Assembly: GCF_900111765.1 (NCBI RefSeq)
Contig: NZ_FOIB01000011.1
Coordinates: 124,001 to 188,000 of the forward strand
Length of the DNA stretch: 64,000 nt
Origin: Myxococcus fulvus
GTDB lineage: Bacteria > Myxococcota > Myxococcia > Myxococcales > Myxococcaceae
Reading direction: 5' to 3'
Below the pieces are notes generated by a model. That model was given only the letters and a program-made list of their open reading frames with translations. It ran no database searches and was not told where the DNA came from. This document shows positions 19,253-28,115 of the stretch, one piece after another; position 1 is the first letter of the stretch; each line of letters opens with the position of its first letter. The translations under genes were made by a program, and so were the position numbers.

Positions 19253-19273
19253 GAGGGGAGACCTGCTCCCCTC
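19253..19273 (+). terminator. Hairpin after grxD
   Basis: The 8-bp stem GAGGGGAG/CTCCCCTC with a 5-base loop lies 17 bases after the grxD stop. No T-run follows, so termination strength is unclear. Confidence 0.4.
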
Positions 19274-19314
19274 GAAGCGGCTAGAATGGGCGGCCGCTAC
19301 CGCGAGGAAACACC

Positions 19315-20742
19315 GTGGTCACCGCTACTCCGCCCAACACCTCCCAGAAGAACGAAGAGACCTCCGAGCCGTCGGGTGCCCCGACGCCGGAGGCCGTCGT
19401 CCCCGCCAACGTCGTCGTGACGGAGGCCGCCCCGGGTGTCGTCGTGCCCGTCGCGGTGGACCCCGATGACCTGGTGGCCACGGCGAAGACGCCCACCTTG
19501 ATGGAGAAGGTGCAGGCGTTCCGTACGCGGCACGAGAAGTGGGAGATGGCCGCGTTCTTCTTCGGCGGCTTCCTCTACGACATCGTCTCGCTCAGCCGCA
19601 TCGACGACAAGCTGACGCTGGTGCAGAGCTTCGGGTACCTGGTCATCCTGGCGACGCTGCTCCTGCTCGAGCAGCGCTATCCGGAGGGGACGGAGCCGCC
19701 GAAGCTGCTGGAGAAGGTGTGGCGCTGGCGCGAGGACGCCATCCACTTCTTCTTCGGCAGCCTGCTCAGCGTCTTCATGCTGCTCTTGTTCAAGAGCACG
19801 TCGGGCTTCACGCCCTACCTCTTCATCGTCGGCTTGTTCGCGCTGCTGGTGGCCAACGAGCTGCCGCTGTTCCGCAAGATGGGCCCGGTGGTGCGCGTCT
19901 CGCTGCTGAGCCTGTGCGTGACGATGTACTTCGCGTGCCTGCTGCCCGTGCTCATCGGACGCATCGGCTTCTGGGTGTTCCTGCTGGCGATGACGCTCGG
20001 CTGCGCGAGCATGTACGGGCTGATGCGGCTGATGGCGCGCTGGCGTCCGGACATGCAGTACCTGGTGCGCAACGTGGCGGTGCCGGGCTTCGGCGTGCAG
20101 GCAGCGCTCCTGGCCTGCTACCTGATGGGCCTCATCCCGCCCATCCCGCTGGCGGTGCAGTACTCGGGCATCTTCCACGACGTGAAGCGCGTCAGCCCGG
20201 GCGTGTACCAGCTGACCTCGGTGGATGACTCGGTCTGGTACAAGCCGTGGACGTGGTTCGGCCCGGACTTCGTCATCCGCCCCGGCGACAAGCCGTATTA
20301 CTTCTTCCGCATCTTCGCGCCGAAGAACTTCGCGCCCTACAAGGTGCGGGTGCGCTGGTACTACGACCACCCGGAGAAGGGGTGGACGACGAACGGCAGC
20401 GGCTTCGTCGCCAACGTCAGCAGCAACGGGACGGACGGCGGCTATCGCTACTACGCGACGACCTCCAACCTGAAGCCCGGCGACTGGCGGGTGGTGCTGG
20501 AGACGGAGGACGGGCACGAAATCAATCGCCTGTCCTTCTCCGCGGGGGCGGATACCCGCACCGACCCGCGTGAGCTGGAGGTGAAGTACTCCACGCTCAA
20601 GGAGGTCCTCCCGCTGTCCACCGAGGAATGGGAGAAGACGCGGAAGACTCCGGCCGCGCCCTCGGGTGGTTCGGTACCTGGGACGGCGCCGGCTCCGGCC
20701 GACGAGGTCCCACCTCAGGTGGCTCCCGCTCCGACGCCTTGA
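19315..20742 (+). CDS. DUF2914-type membrane protein
   Basis: A 475-residue integral membrane protein. After about 65 residues of Pro/Ala/Val-rich cytoplasmic sequence come roughly seven to eight hydrophobic segments (residues about 75-290). A soluble C-terminal domain follows with WYYDHPEKGW and KPGDWRVVLETEDG, which matches my recollection of the DUF2914 domain. A Pro/Ala-rich tail ends the protein. The GTG start has GAGGAAA seven bases upstream. Function is unknown. The gene follows the bolA-grxD pair after a hairpin and is probably separately expressed. Confidence 0.75.
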   Translation: MVTATPPNTSQKNEETSEPSGAPTPEAVVPANVVVTEAAPGVVVPVAVDPDDLVATAKTPTLMEKVQAFRTRHEKWEMAAFFFGGFLYDIVSLSRIDDKLTLVQSFGYLVILATLLLLEQRYPEGTEPPKLLEKVWRWREDAIHFFFGSLLSVFMLLLFKSTSGFTPYLFIVGLFALLVANELPLFRKMGPVVRVSLLSLCVTMYFACLLPVLIGRIGFWVFLLAMTLGCASMYGLMRLMARWRPDMQYLVRNVAVPGFGVQAALLACYLMGLIPPIPLAVQYSGIFHDVKRVSPGVYQLTSVDDSVWYKPWTWFGPDFVIRPGDKPYYFFRIFAPKNFAPYKVRVRWYYDHPEKGWTTNGSGFVANVSSNGTDGGYRYYATTSNLKPGDWRVVLETEDGHEINRLSFSAGADTRTDPRELEVKYSTLKEVLPLSTEEWEKTRKTPAAPSGGSVPGTAPAPADEVPPQVAPAPTP

Positions 20743-20952
20743 GGCGTGTGTCCGGGGGCCTCGCTCGCGGCGAGGTTCCCGATGCGCTCGGCTGAGGGGG
20801 ATGGGGCCATGGGTGGACCCGTCACGTTGCTCCGTGTCCGGCCTCTTCGTGGGGTCTGCCTACATACCTGACATATAGCTGTCACGCCCGGTCGTCATGG
20901 TGCGTCTCACGAAGCCGTCGAGCTGTCCCGGACTCGCGAGGACCCACGCCCC

Positions 20953-22332
20953 ATGATTCCCATCCCCCTGATGTTCCTGCCGTTTCCCTTCGTGCCCATC
21001 GACGAGCCACGCGCGAAGGTTGGGTCGCCGAAGGGGGAGGGTGCTGGTCCCCGGTTGGTGGCGGTTCCTCGCGGCGCTGTGGAAGAGTCCGCGTCGTCGC
21101 GACGCAAGTCGCCTTCTGCCTCGCGGGCCTCGGCACCGCGTGCTGCTGTGGAGGAAGCCGTGCCGTCGCGACGCAAGCAGTCCTCCCCGAGAGCTTCAGT
21201 TCCTCGTGGTGATGCGAAGTCGGCGCTGGCCCCTGTGCTGACGACGCGTGAGCTGAACCGGGCGCTGCTCGCGCGCCAGTTCCTGCTGCGACGGACCCGT
21301 GAGTCCGTGCCCCATGTTCTCGAGCACCTGGTGGGGCTCCAGGCCCAGGCTGGCAATGCGCCTTATCTGGGCCTGTGGACGCGGATGGAGGACTTCCAGC
21401 TCGAGGACCTCACCCGGCGCTACGAACAACGGGAGGTGGTTCGGGCGACGCTGCTGCGCTCCACGCAGCACCTGGTCACCGCGCGGGACTACCAGTCGCT
21501 GCGCCCCGCGCTCCAACCCGTGTTGGATCGGATGTTCAACCACAGCGCGTATCCGAGAGAGCTCGCGGGGCTGGACATGGATGCGCTGCTCGCCGAGGGG
21601 CGTCGGCTCCTCTCGCGTGAGCCCTTGAGCTCGGTGGAGCTGGGGCGGCGTCTCCAGGCTCGCTGGCCAGAGCGGGATGCGCAGTCGCTGGCGTTCGTGG
21701 TGCGGGTCGCCGAGTCGCTCGTCACGGTGCCTCCGTTCGGCACCTGGGGCGTGGGCGGCGAGGTGACGTTCACTCCGTCGGCGTCGTGGCTCGGGGCGCC
21801 CCTGGAGCCCGCGCTCGCGCTGGAGTCACTGGTGCGGCGCTACCTGGGCGCCTTCGGTCCCGCCAGCGTGAAGGACATGCAGCACTGGTCCGGCTTCGTG
21901 CGCCTGGGCGAGGTCTTCGAGCGGATGCGCGCCGAGCTGCGCGTGTTCCGCGATGAGCAGGGCGTCGAGTTGTTCGACCTCCCCGACGCGCCCCGACCCG
22001 ACGGTGACACGCCGGTGCCCGTGCGCTTCGTGCCCGAGTTCGACAACCTGCTGCTGTCCCACTCGGACCGCGCGCGCATCATCTCCGAGCCGCATCGCAA
22101 GCGCGTCTTCACCGTCAACGGCATCATCCGTCCGACGGTGCTCGTGGATGGCTTCGTGCGCGGCATGTGGAAGCTGAAGTGGGAGAAGACGCGCGTCACG
22201 CTGCACGTCTCCCCCTTCGCCCGACTGACTCGCGAGGACCGCGACGCCCTCACGCAGGAGGGGCTGCGCCTGCTCGCCTTCGCGGCGGCGGAAGCCTCGG
22301 AGCACGACGTGCGCTTCGCCCCGGTGTCCTGA
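20953..22332 (+). CDS. AlkZ/YcaQ-like winged-helix DNA glycosylase family protein
   Basis: A 459-residue protein. From about residue 97 it matches the HTH_42 (AlkZ/YcaQ) family of DNA glycosylases that unhook interstrand crosslinks or remove bulky alkylated bases. The start of the domain is LTTRELNRALLARQFLLRR, and the catalytic QxQ signature is Gln130-Ala-Gln132 in GLQAQAGNAPYLGLWTR. Late conserved pieces are RFVPEFDNLLLSHSDR and GFVRGMWKL. The first 95 residues are not conserved: a hydrophobic start, then a low-complexity Ser/Arg/Ala stretch made of two and a bit tandem copies (DNA at 21067-21220). The true start could be later, but no good alternative is obvious. Substrate is not predictable from sequence alone. 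Confidence 0.8.
   Translation: MIPIPLMFLPFPFVPIDEPRAKVGSPKGEGAGPRLVAVPRGAVEESASSRRKSPSASRASAPRAAVEEAVPSRRKQSSPRASVPRGDAKSALAPVLTTRELNRALLARQFLLRRTRESVPHVLEHLVGLQAQAGNAPYLGLWTRMEDFQLEDLTRRYEQREVVRATLLRSTQHLVTARDYQSLRPALQPVLDRMFNHSAYPRELAGLDMDALLAEGRRLLSREPLSSVELGRRLQARWPERDAQSLAFVVRVAESLVTVPPFGTWGVGGEVTFTPSASWLGAPLEPALALESLVRRYLGAFGPASVKDMQHWSGFVRLGEVFERMRAELRVFRDEQGVELFDLPDAPRPDGDTPVPVRFVPEFDNLLLSHSDRARIISEPHRKRVFTVNGIIRPTVLVDGFVRGMWKLKWEKTRVTLHVSPFARLTREDRDALTQEGLRLLAFAAAEASEHDVRFAPVS
21067..21220 (+). repeat. Tandem repeat in the N-terminal extension of the AlkZ-like gene
   Basis: Units start at 21067, 21136 and 21202 (69 and 66 bases apart) and encode the pattern PRgAVEEs-SRRKs-s-RAS; the third copy is partial. 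The repeat is in frame and confined to the non-conserved N-terminal extension. Confidence 0.7.
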
Positions 22333-22343
22333 ACGCGCCGAAC

Positions 22344-22377
22344 TCCCGGCCCTCGCCTGCTTCGTGGGGGGCCGGGA
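22344..22377. terminator. Inverted repeat between convergent genes
   Basis: TCCCGGCC (22344-22351) pairs with GGCCGGGA (22370-22377) between the AlkZ-like gene and pepP. It can serve both strands but lacks a T-run. Confidence 0.45.
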
Positions 22378-22389
22378 CGTGACACGGGA

Positions 22390-24000
22390 CTACTTGCGCT
22401 TGCCGGCCTTCGCCTTCTTCGCGGCGGGGGCCTTGGCCTTCTTCGCCGCGGCCTTCTTGCCCTTGGGCGCGGCCGACGCCTTGTCGGCGCTCCACACGCC
22501 GCTCATCCACGCCTCGATGTCCTTCACCGTGCGCGGGATGTTGCCGGACAGCACCTTGCAGCCGCGCGCGGTGACGACGATGTCGTCCTCGATGCGCACG
22601 CCGATGCCGCGGTAGCGCGCGGGCACCGTGAGGTCATCCTTCTGGAAGTACAGGCCCGGCTCCACCGTGAGCACCATGCCCGCCTGCAGCTTCCCGTACT
22701 TGTACGCCTCCTGCCGCGCCTGCGCGCAGTCATGCACGTCCAGCCCCAGCATGTGGCTGACGTTGTGCAGCGAGTAGCGCTTGTAGAACTGGTGCTCGTC
22801 CTTGAGCGCCTCGGCGGCGTCCTCGATGATGCCCAGCTTCTCCAGGCCCTCGGCCAGGACGCGCATGGCGGCGCGGTTGGGCTCCATGAAGTCGTTGCCC
22901 GGCTTCACCGCCGCGAACGCGGCCTCCTGCGACGCGTACACCAGCTCGTAGATGGCCTTCTGCTCCGGCGAGAAGCGGCCGGTGATGGGCAGCGTGCGCG
23001 TGATGTCCGCCGTGTAGAGCGTGTGGCCCTCGACGCCCGCGTCCAGCAGGAGCAGGTCCCCGGGGACGAGCGGACCGTCATTGCGGTTCCAGTGCAGCAC
23101 GCACGCGTGCGAGCCGCTGGCGACGATGCTGTTGTAGCCCGTGTCGTTGCCTTCCACCCGCGCGCGCAGGTTGAAGATGCCCTCCACGTAGCGCTCCGTC
23201 TTCGCCACCTTCAGGCTGCGGATGACGTCCTCGAAGCCGCGCTGCGTGGCGTCGATGGAGATCTGCAGCTCGCGCAGCTCCTGCGCGTCCTTGATGAGCC
23301 GCATCTCCGACAGGAACGTGGCCAGCGCCTTGTCGCGCTCGCCGCCCTCCGCCACCTCGGCGTCCACCTTGGCCGAGTGTCCCCGCAGCACGCGCGTGGT
23401 CTTCGCCGAGCCCTTCAGGCCCTTGAGGTACGCGTTCAGGGTGTCCAGTCCGCGCGCCTCGTCGACGTCATGGCGCGCGCGGCTCTCCGGCACGCCCAGG
23501 CGCGGGCCCACCCACAGCTCGCCCTTCACCCGGTCCGTGAAGAACGTCGCGTCCGAGCGGCCCGGGTTGGGCTCCACGAAGAGGATGTCCGTGTGGCCAC
23601 CGCCGTCCTTCGGCTCCAGCACCAGCACGCAGTCCGCCTCCATGTTGCCGGTGAGGTAGTAGAAGTCCGTGCCGGGGCGGAAGCGGTAGTACGTGTCGTT
23701 CGCGCGCACCTTCTCGTGGCCGGTGGGGATGACCAGCGTCTCGCCGGGGAACGCCTGCGACAGCGCCTTGCGCCGGGCCTTGAAGGACTCCGCGTACTTG
23801 ATCTTCGGCGGCAGCTTCCCCGACGCGGGCTTCCACTTCTCGAGCATGAAGTCGAGCAGCGCCTGGGGCGGCAGCGAGTCGTGGCTCGCGGGCTTCGCCG
23901 CTGGAGCCTGCGGCTCCGACGTGACGAGGGACTGCTGCTCACCGACCGCGGGCTGCGTGCTGTCGGAAGCGACCGAGGACGAAGGGATGGACGTGGCCAT
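22390..24000 (-). CDS. pepP: Xaa-Pro aminopeptidase (M24B) with basic C-terminal tail
   Basis: A 536-residue metallopeptidase that removes N-terminal residues preceding proline. An N-terminal creatinase-like domain (TYYRFRPGTDFYYLTG) is followed by the pita-bread catalytic domain. The five metal ligands are recognisable in LLLLDAGVEG, YTADITRT, SHMLGLDVHD, LTVEPGLYF and VRIEDDIVV. The first 45 residues are Ser/Ala/Pro-rich and probably disordered. The last 30 residues are a Lys/Ala tail resembling histone H1 (KKAAAKKAKAPAAKKAKAG), unusual for this enzyme. It is 33 bases downstream of rsmE on the same strand, so the two may be co-transcribed. Confidence 0.93.
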   Translation of the reverse strand: MATSIPSSSVASDSTQPAVGEQQSLVTSEPQAPAAKPASHDSLPPQALLDFMLEKWKPASGKLPPKIKYAESFKARRKALSQAFPGETLVIPTGHEKVRANDTYYRFRPGTDFYYLTGNMEADCVLVLEPKDGGGHTDILFVEPNPGRSDATFFTDRVKGELWVGPRLGVPESRARHDVDEARGLDTLNAYLKGLKGSAKTTRVLRGHSAKVDAEVAEGGERDKALATFLSEMRLIKDAQELRELQISIDATQRGFEDVIRSLKVAKTERYVEGIFNLRARVEGNDTGYNSIVASGSHACVLHWNRNDGPLVPGDLLLLDAGVEGHTLYTADITRTLPITGRFSPEQKAIYELVYASQEAAFAAVKPGNDFMEPNRAAMRVLAEGLEKLGIIEDAAEALKDEHQFYKRYSLHNVSHMLGLDVHDCAQARQEAYKYGKLQAGMVLTVEPGLYFQKDDLTVPARYRGIGVRIEDDIVVTARGCKVLSGNIPRTVKDIEAWMSGVWSADKASAAPKGKKAAAKKAKAPAAKKAKAGKRK

Positions 24001-24033
24001 GGCCGATAACTCTCGGCCAGCGGCCCACCCCCT

Positions 24034-24798
24034 TCAAGTGCCTCCTGCATCGTGACGCGGAGCAGTGTCTTCCCCGAGAAGGGCTACTTGCCCGACGAGC
24101 ACGGGAACCGCCGTCTCCACCCGGAGGATGCGCGGGCCGAGCGAGAAGGGGCGGAAGCCGTGGGATTCCAACAATTGGGCCTCGAACGACACCCAACCTC
24201 CGTCGGGGCCGATGGCGAGCACGGAGCGCTGGCCGGGGGCCGCGGCCACCTGGCGCAGGGGCTGGGTCGCCGGAGGGTGGGGGAGCAGGCGGACGGCGCC
24301 TTGGGGGAAGACGCTGTCCAGCTCGTCCTCGACGAAGGGGCGGAAGCGCTCGCGGACCAGGACCTCGGGCAGGTGGGTGTCGCGCGCCTGCTCCAGGCCC
24401 TGGAGGAGCAGGTCCCGTACGAAGGCGCCGTCGAGCACCTTGGAGTCGAAGTAGCTCTTCTCCACGCGGGCGGCGTTGACCAGGACGATGCGGTCCACGC
24501 CCAGCGAGGCCACGGCCGGGAGGACCTTCTTGAGGGCCTTGGGGCGGGGGATGGCGAGCAGCAGGTCGATGCCCGCACGGGGCGGTGGGGGCTCGCCGAG
24601 GGACACGCGCAGGTGGAGGACGCCGGGGCTGTTCTCCAGCACCTCGCCCAAGCCCGTCAGGCCGCCCAGGCGTCCCACGCGCAGGGATTCACCGGGCTCG
24701 GCGCGCAGCACCTCCCGGGCGTGCTGGGCGCGGCGGCCGGTGAGCCGGGCGGTGCCGTCCGGCAGGAAGTCCTCGTCGAAGAGCAGCAGCAGGTTCAC
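24034..24798 (-). CDS. rsmE: 16S rRNA (uracil(1498)-N(3))-methyltransferase
   Basis: A 254-residue SPOUT-class methyltransferase that modifies U1498 of 16S rRNA. The N-terminal PUA-like part contains LTGRRAQHAREVLRAEPGE. The knotted methyltransferase part has KALKKVLPAVASLGVDRIVL, LAIGPDGGWVSFEAQLLESHGF and LGPRILRVETAVPVLVGQ, the classic RsmE signature. GTG at 24798 is chosen for its family-typical N terminus; the frame stays open far upstream on the antisense of the DTW gene, which is not coding. It precedes pepP. Confidence 0.94.
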   Translation of the reverse strand: MNLLLLFDEDFLPDGTARLTGRRAQHAREVLRAEPGESLRVGRLGGLTGLGEVLENSPGVLHLRVSLGEPPPPRAGIDLLLAIPRPKALKKVLPAVASLGVDRIVLVNAARVEKSYFDSKVLDGAFVRDLLLQGLEQARDTHLPEVLVRERFRPFVEDELDSVFPQGAVRLLPHPPATQPLRQVAAAPGQRSVLAIGPDGGWVSFEAQLLESHGFRPFSLGPRILRVETAVPVLVGQVALLGEDTAPRHDAGGT

Positions 24799-24933
24799 GG
24801 GGGGCCTGTGTACCCCGGCTGGAGGGGGCGTGGGGGGCTTCTTCCCCTCGGGAGCGCCTGGCGCCCTGGCTGGCGGCGGGCCCCTGCACCGGCAGTGCTT
24901 GCCCGGTTCCGGGCCGTGCCGTAAAGCCGGGCT

Positions 24934-26124
24934 GTGCGTTCCCTTTGTCTTCGCTGCCACCGTCCCGAGAGCGCTTGCTACTGCTCGCAACTGCCGCCCC
25001 GGCTGGACACGCGCACCCGCGTCGTCTTCCTCCAGCACCCCCGTGAGCGCCGCGTGGCCATCGGCACCGCGCGCATGGCGCACCTGGCGCTGGCCAACTC
25101 CGAGATTCATCAGGGCGTCGACTTCACGGGCCACCCCCGCTTGGAGGAGCTGGCGAAGGACCCGGACTCCGTCGCGGTGCTCTTCCCGGGCGAGGACGCC
25201 ATCTCGGTGGAGGCCGCGCGCGCGCGTCCGCCCAAGACGCTCATCGTCGTGGACGGGACGTGGCCGCAGGCGAAGAAGGTCGTGTCGCGCAACCCCGTGC
25301 TCGCGGGGCTGCCGCGCATCGGCTTCGTGCCTCGGCGTCCGAGCAACTACCGCATCCGCGCGGAGCCCGCGGACCACTGTGTGTCCACCATCGAGGCGGT
25401 GGTGGAGATCCTCGGGTTGCTCGAGGGTCAGCCGGAGAAGTTCGACACGATGCTGCGCGCGTTCGAGTACATGGTCGACACGCAGCTGGGGCGTCAGGCG
25501 ACGCGGACCTCGCCCAATCGCCGCCGCATCCACTTCGGCCCGTGGCGTCCGCCGTTCGAGCTGCGCTCGCTGGCTCAGGCGTTCGAGAACCTGGTGGTGT
25601 TCTACGGCGAGGCCAACGCGCACCCGACGGGCGCGGACATCCCGGCCGAGCTGGTGCACGTGGTGGCGAGTCGCCCTGCTTCAGGAGAGCGCTTCGAGGC
25701 CATCATCGCGCCGGAGCGGCCGCTGGCTCGCAGCACGACGCTGCACGTGGAGCTGTCGGAAGAGGTGCTGCGCGCGGGTGAGACTCGGGCCGCGGCGCTG
25801 GCGCGGTTCGAACAGTTCCTGCGGCCGGACGATGAGCTGGCGGTGTGGACGACGTTCGCGCTCGACCTCCTGTGGGAGGGCGGGGTGGCGCGCAGGCCCG
25901 CGAGGAACGTGCGGCTGGCCACGGCGCGCGCGCTGGAGGGCAAGGCGGGCGGGGTGGAGCACGCGATGGAGCTGCTCTCGGGGCCGGACGTGCCCCGCTG
26001 GGCTCCGGGCCGCGCGGGGACGCGCATCCGCGCGCTGGAGTCCGTGCTGCGCGTGCTGGTGGAGCGGGGCCAGGCGAGCGAGCCGATGAAGCGCGTGAAG
26101 CAGCGCACCGGCACCGAGGGCTGA
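24934..26124 (+). CDS. DTW-domain tRNA aminocarboxypropyltransferase (TapT-like) with C-terminal extension
   Basis: A 396-residue protein. Residues 1-185 are a DTW domain: a Cys-rich start CLRCHRPESACYC (probable zinc site), VVFLQHPRE and the signature D107-G-T-W110 in VVDGTWPQAKK. DTW proteins such as E. coli TapT/YfiP put a 3-amino-3-carboxypropyl group on U47 of tRNA. The remaining 200 residues (after PNRRRIHFGPWRPPFELR) are not part of the usual domain, and I do not recognise them. The GTG start is 135 bases from the divergent rsmE start. Confidence 0.85.
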   Translation: MRSLCLRCHRPESACYCSQLPPRLDTRTRVVFLQHPRERRVAIGTARMAHLALANSEIHQGVDFTGHPRLEELAKDPDSVAVLFPGEDAISVEAARARPPKTLIVVDGTWPQAKKVVSRNPVLAGLPRIGFVPRRPSNYRIRAEPADHCVSTIEAVVEILGLLEGQPEKFDTMLRAFEYMVDTQLGRQATRTSPNRRRIHFGPWRPPFELRSLAQAFENLVVFYGEANAHPTGADIPAELVHVVASRPASGERFEAIIAPERPLARSTTLHVELSEEVLRAGETRAAALARFEQFLRPDDELAVWTTFALDLLWEGGVARRPARNVRLATARALEGKAGGVEHAMELLSGPDVPRWAPGRAGTRIRALESVLRVLVERGQASEPMKRVKQRTGTEG

Positions 26125-26162
26125 CTTGTTCCGGGCGCGCATGTCCGGGCATCGAGCTGCTG

Positions 26163-28115
26163 CTACGGCAGGATGGCCGCGCCCGCCTCTCGCACGTAGC
26201 GGCCTCGCGGGAACTCCTTCAGGTACTGACGGTACTCGAGCTTCGCGTCCTGTCCTTGGAGCCGCTGCTCGAAGCAGCGCGCGCGCAGGTAGCGCGCCTG
26301 TTCGCGGTGTTTCTTGCGTGGGCTCTTGTCGGCGATCTCCTCCAGGCCGGCGAGGTAGTTCTCACAGCTGCGCTGACTGAGCTGGAGTCGCGCGTACCCG
26401 AGGAACCGCTCGTCTGCGTCCTTCGACAGGAGCGCCTTGGGATTGTGCTCGTCCTTCTTCGGCGGCGTGGCCTCCGCCACCTTCGTGGGCTGCGATGGGG
26501 CGACGGCAGGCGCTCGTGGCGGCGTCATGCGCTCCGTCACGGAGGGGGCCGGGTAGGGCGCGAAGTCCTGCGACGGGTCGAAGGGCGAAGGTGGCGGCTG
26601 GGTCGTGGCCACGGCGGCGGGCGGCTCGCCCCGGGGCACGTCTTCGGTGTCGGGCGGCACGGCCACGGCGTCAGGCAGTGTGGGCGCAGGGGGGCTCTCG
26701 CGTGGCGGCGACAGGGACGCGACCACGAGCTTCTTCGACTGCGCCTTCATTACCGGCGTCGTCGCGACGGCGGACTTCACCGTGCTCGGAGCCTGCGGCG
26801 CATGAGCCACCGCGGGCAATACGTCCCGCGCTCGCGCGGGAGGGTTCGCTGCCGTGGGCACCGTGGTGCCGACATCCTGGGTCGAGGACTCCGTCGGACG
26901 CTCGAATACTTCCAGCGCTTCGCGGTCCGGCTGGGACAACTTCTCCTGCTTCAGGGCCTTGTCACGGGAGCGCAGCTCGATGCGCTCGCCCGCGCTCACC
27001 ATTCGCGCGGGCTGACCGTCCAGTTCCACGCGCACGCGGCCCTCGGACACCGCCACGGATGCGCCCAGCGCCGTGCGCTCCACGGTGAAGACTGTTCCGA
27101 CCACGGACACGCGCAGACCCGCGACATCCACCCGGAAGCCCCGCCGCTCCGCGTGCGAGGCCTTCACCGACAGGCGGCCCTGATGCACCGTGAGGTGCAC
27201 GTCGCTCGGCTCGGCCTTCGACAGCTCCACCTCGGAGCCCGAGGACACGCGGACCTGGCTCGCATCCGGAAGTCGCAACATCGCGGAGGCCTTCGCAGGC
27301 GTCTTTACCGCGACGCCTGAACGCAGTCGCATCCCGGCGCGCAGCTCGCGCTCCTGACCGCCCTGTTCCTTGAGCACCGCTCCTGGAACGCTGTCGGCCC
27401 GCGCGGGGTTGCCGTCCATCGCGAGCGACTCCACCGCGCTCTCCGAGGAGGTCGTCAGCTCCGCCAGCGTGTCGCCCGTGGACCCGGGCTGTCCCGTGAG
27501 CGCCTCGTTTGTTGAGCTCGTATGTCCCGCGAGTTCCTTAACCGTGCCGGCGGACCCGGTCGTCCGTCCCGCGAGCGCCTCGTCCGACGTCGTCGCCTTT
27601 CCCGCGAGCACCTCGCTCGTGGGCGTTCCGCGTGTCGCTGAGGTGCTGACGAGGAAGATCGCGAGCGCCACCGCGCAAGCCCCCGCGAGTACCAGGGCCC
27701 ACGGCCATCGCGCGTGCTGTGCCCCCGTGCTCGCGGCCGCGTCCGTTCGCGCCCATGGCCACCGCGTGCGTTGCGCTCTCGTGCTCGTGGTCGCGTCCGT
27801 TCGCGCCCACGGCCACCGCGTGCGTTGCGCTCCCGTGCTCGCGGCCGCGTCCGTTCGCGCCCATGGCCACTGCGTGCGCCTGGCCTCCGTGCTCGCGGCG
27901 ACCTTGGCTCTGAGGGCCGTGCCGACCGCGTCCCAGCGCACCACGGGCTCCACCTGTCGGGCCTCGTGCAGCATCGCGCGACTGGCGCGGACCTGCTCCC
28001 ACTGACCGGCACACGCGGGGCACTCGGACAGATGTGCCCGGATGCGCGCGGAGTCCTCGGCGCTCAGCTCGTCGGCCGCCAGCGACCACAGCGCGCCTGC
28101 CTCAGGGTGAGCCAT
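26163..28115 (-). CDS. Anti-sigma factor with zinc-finger, transmembrane and FecR-like domains
   Basis: A 650-residue single-pass membrane protein. Residues 1-45 form a zinc-binding anti-sigma domain (H28-x3-C32-x2-C35 in RAHLSECPAC). Residues 80-140 are three and a half copies of an 18-residue repeat (RTRWPWARTDAAASTGAQ). One transmembrane helix spans 141-157. The periplasmic part has a FecR-like domain (LRSGVAVKTPAKASAMLRLPD and GTVFTVERTALGASVAVSEG, in two pieces), then a long Pro/Ala-rich linker. A C-terminal helical region (residues about 565-650) resembles TPR-like outer-membrane assembly repeats. Its start overlaps the sigma gene end by 14 bases, so the two are translationally coupled. 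It most likely holds the ECF sigma at the membrane until an envelope signal arrives. Confidence 0.83.
   Translation of the reverse strand: MAHPEAGALWSLAADELSAEDSARIRAHLSECPACAGQWEQVRASRAMLHEARQVEPVVRWDAVGTALRAKVAASTEARRTQWPWARTDAAASTGAQRTRWPWARTDATTSTRAQRTRWPWARTDAAASTGAQHARWPWALVLAGACAVALAIFLVSTSATRGTPTSEVLAGKATTSDEALAGRTTGSAGTVKELAGHTSSTNEALTGQPGSTGDTLAELTTSSESAVESLAMDGNPARADSVPGAVLKEQGGQERELRAGMRLRSGVAVKTPAKASAMLRLPDASQVRVSSGSEVELSKAEPSDVHLTVHQGRLSVKASHAERRGFRVDVAGLRVSVVGTVFTVERTALGASVAVSEGRVRVELDGQPARMVSAGERIELRSRDKALKQEKLSQPDREALEVFERPTESSTQDVGTTVPTAANPPARARDVLPAVAHAPQAPSTVKSAVATTPVMKAQSKKLVVASLSPPRESPPAPTLPDAVAVPPDTEDVPRGEPPAAVATTQPPPSPFDPSQDFAPYPAPSVTERMTPPRAPAVAPSQPTKVAEATPPKKDEHNPKALLSKDADERFLGYARLQLSQRSCENYLAGLEEIADKSPRKKHREQARYLRARCFEQRLQGQDAKLEYRQYLKEFPRGRYVREAGAAILP
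27696..27878 (-). repeat. 54-bp tandem repeat inside the anti-sigma gene
   Basis: About 3.4 in-frame copies of a 54-base unit encode the 18-residue motif RTRWPWARTDAAASTGAQ at residues 80-140, immediately on the cytoplasmic side of the transmembrane helix. Copies 1 and 3 are almost identical and copy 2 differs at a few positions. Confidence 0.88.
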
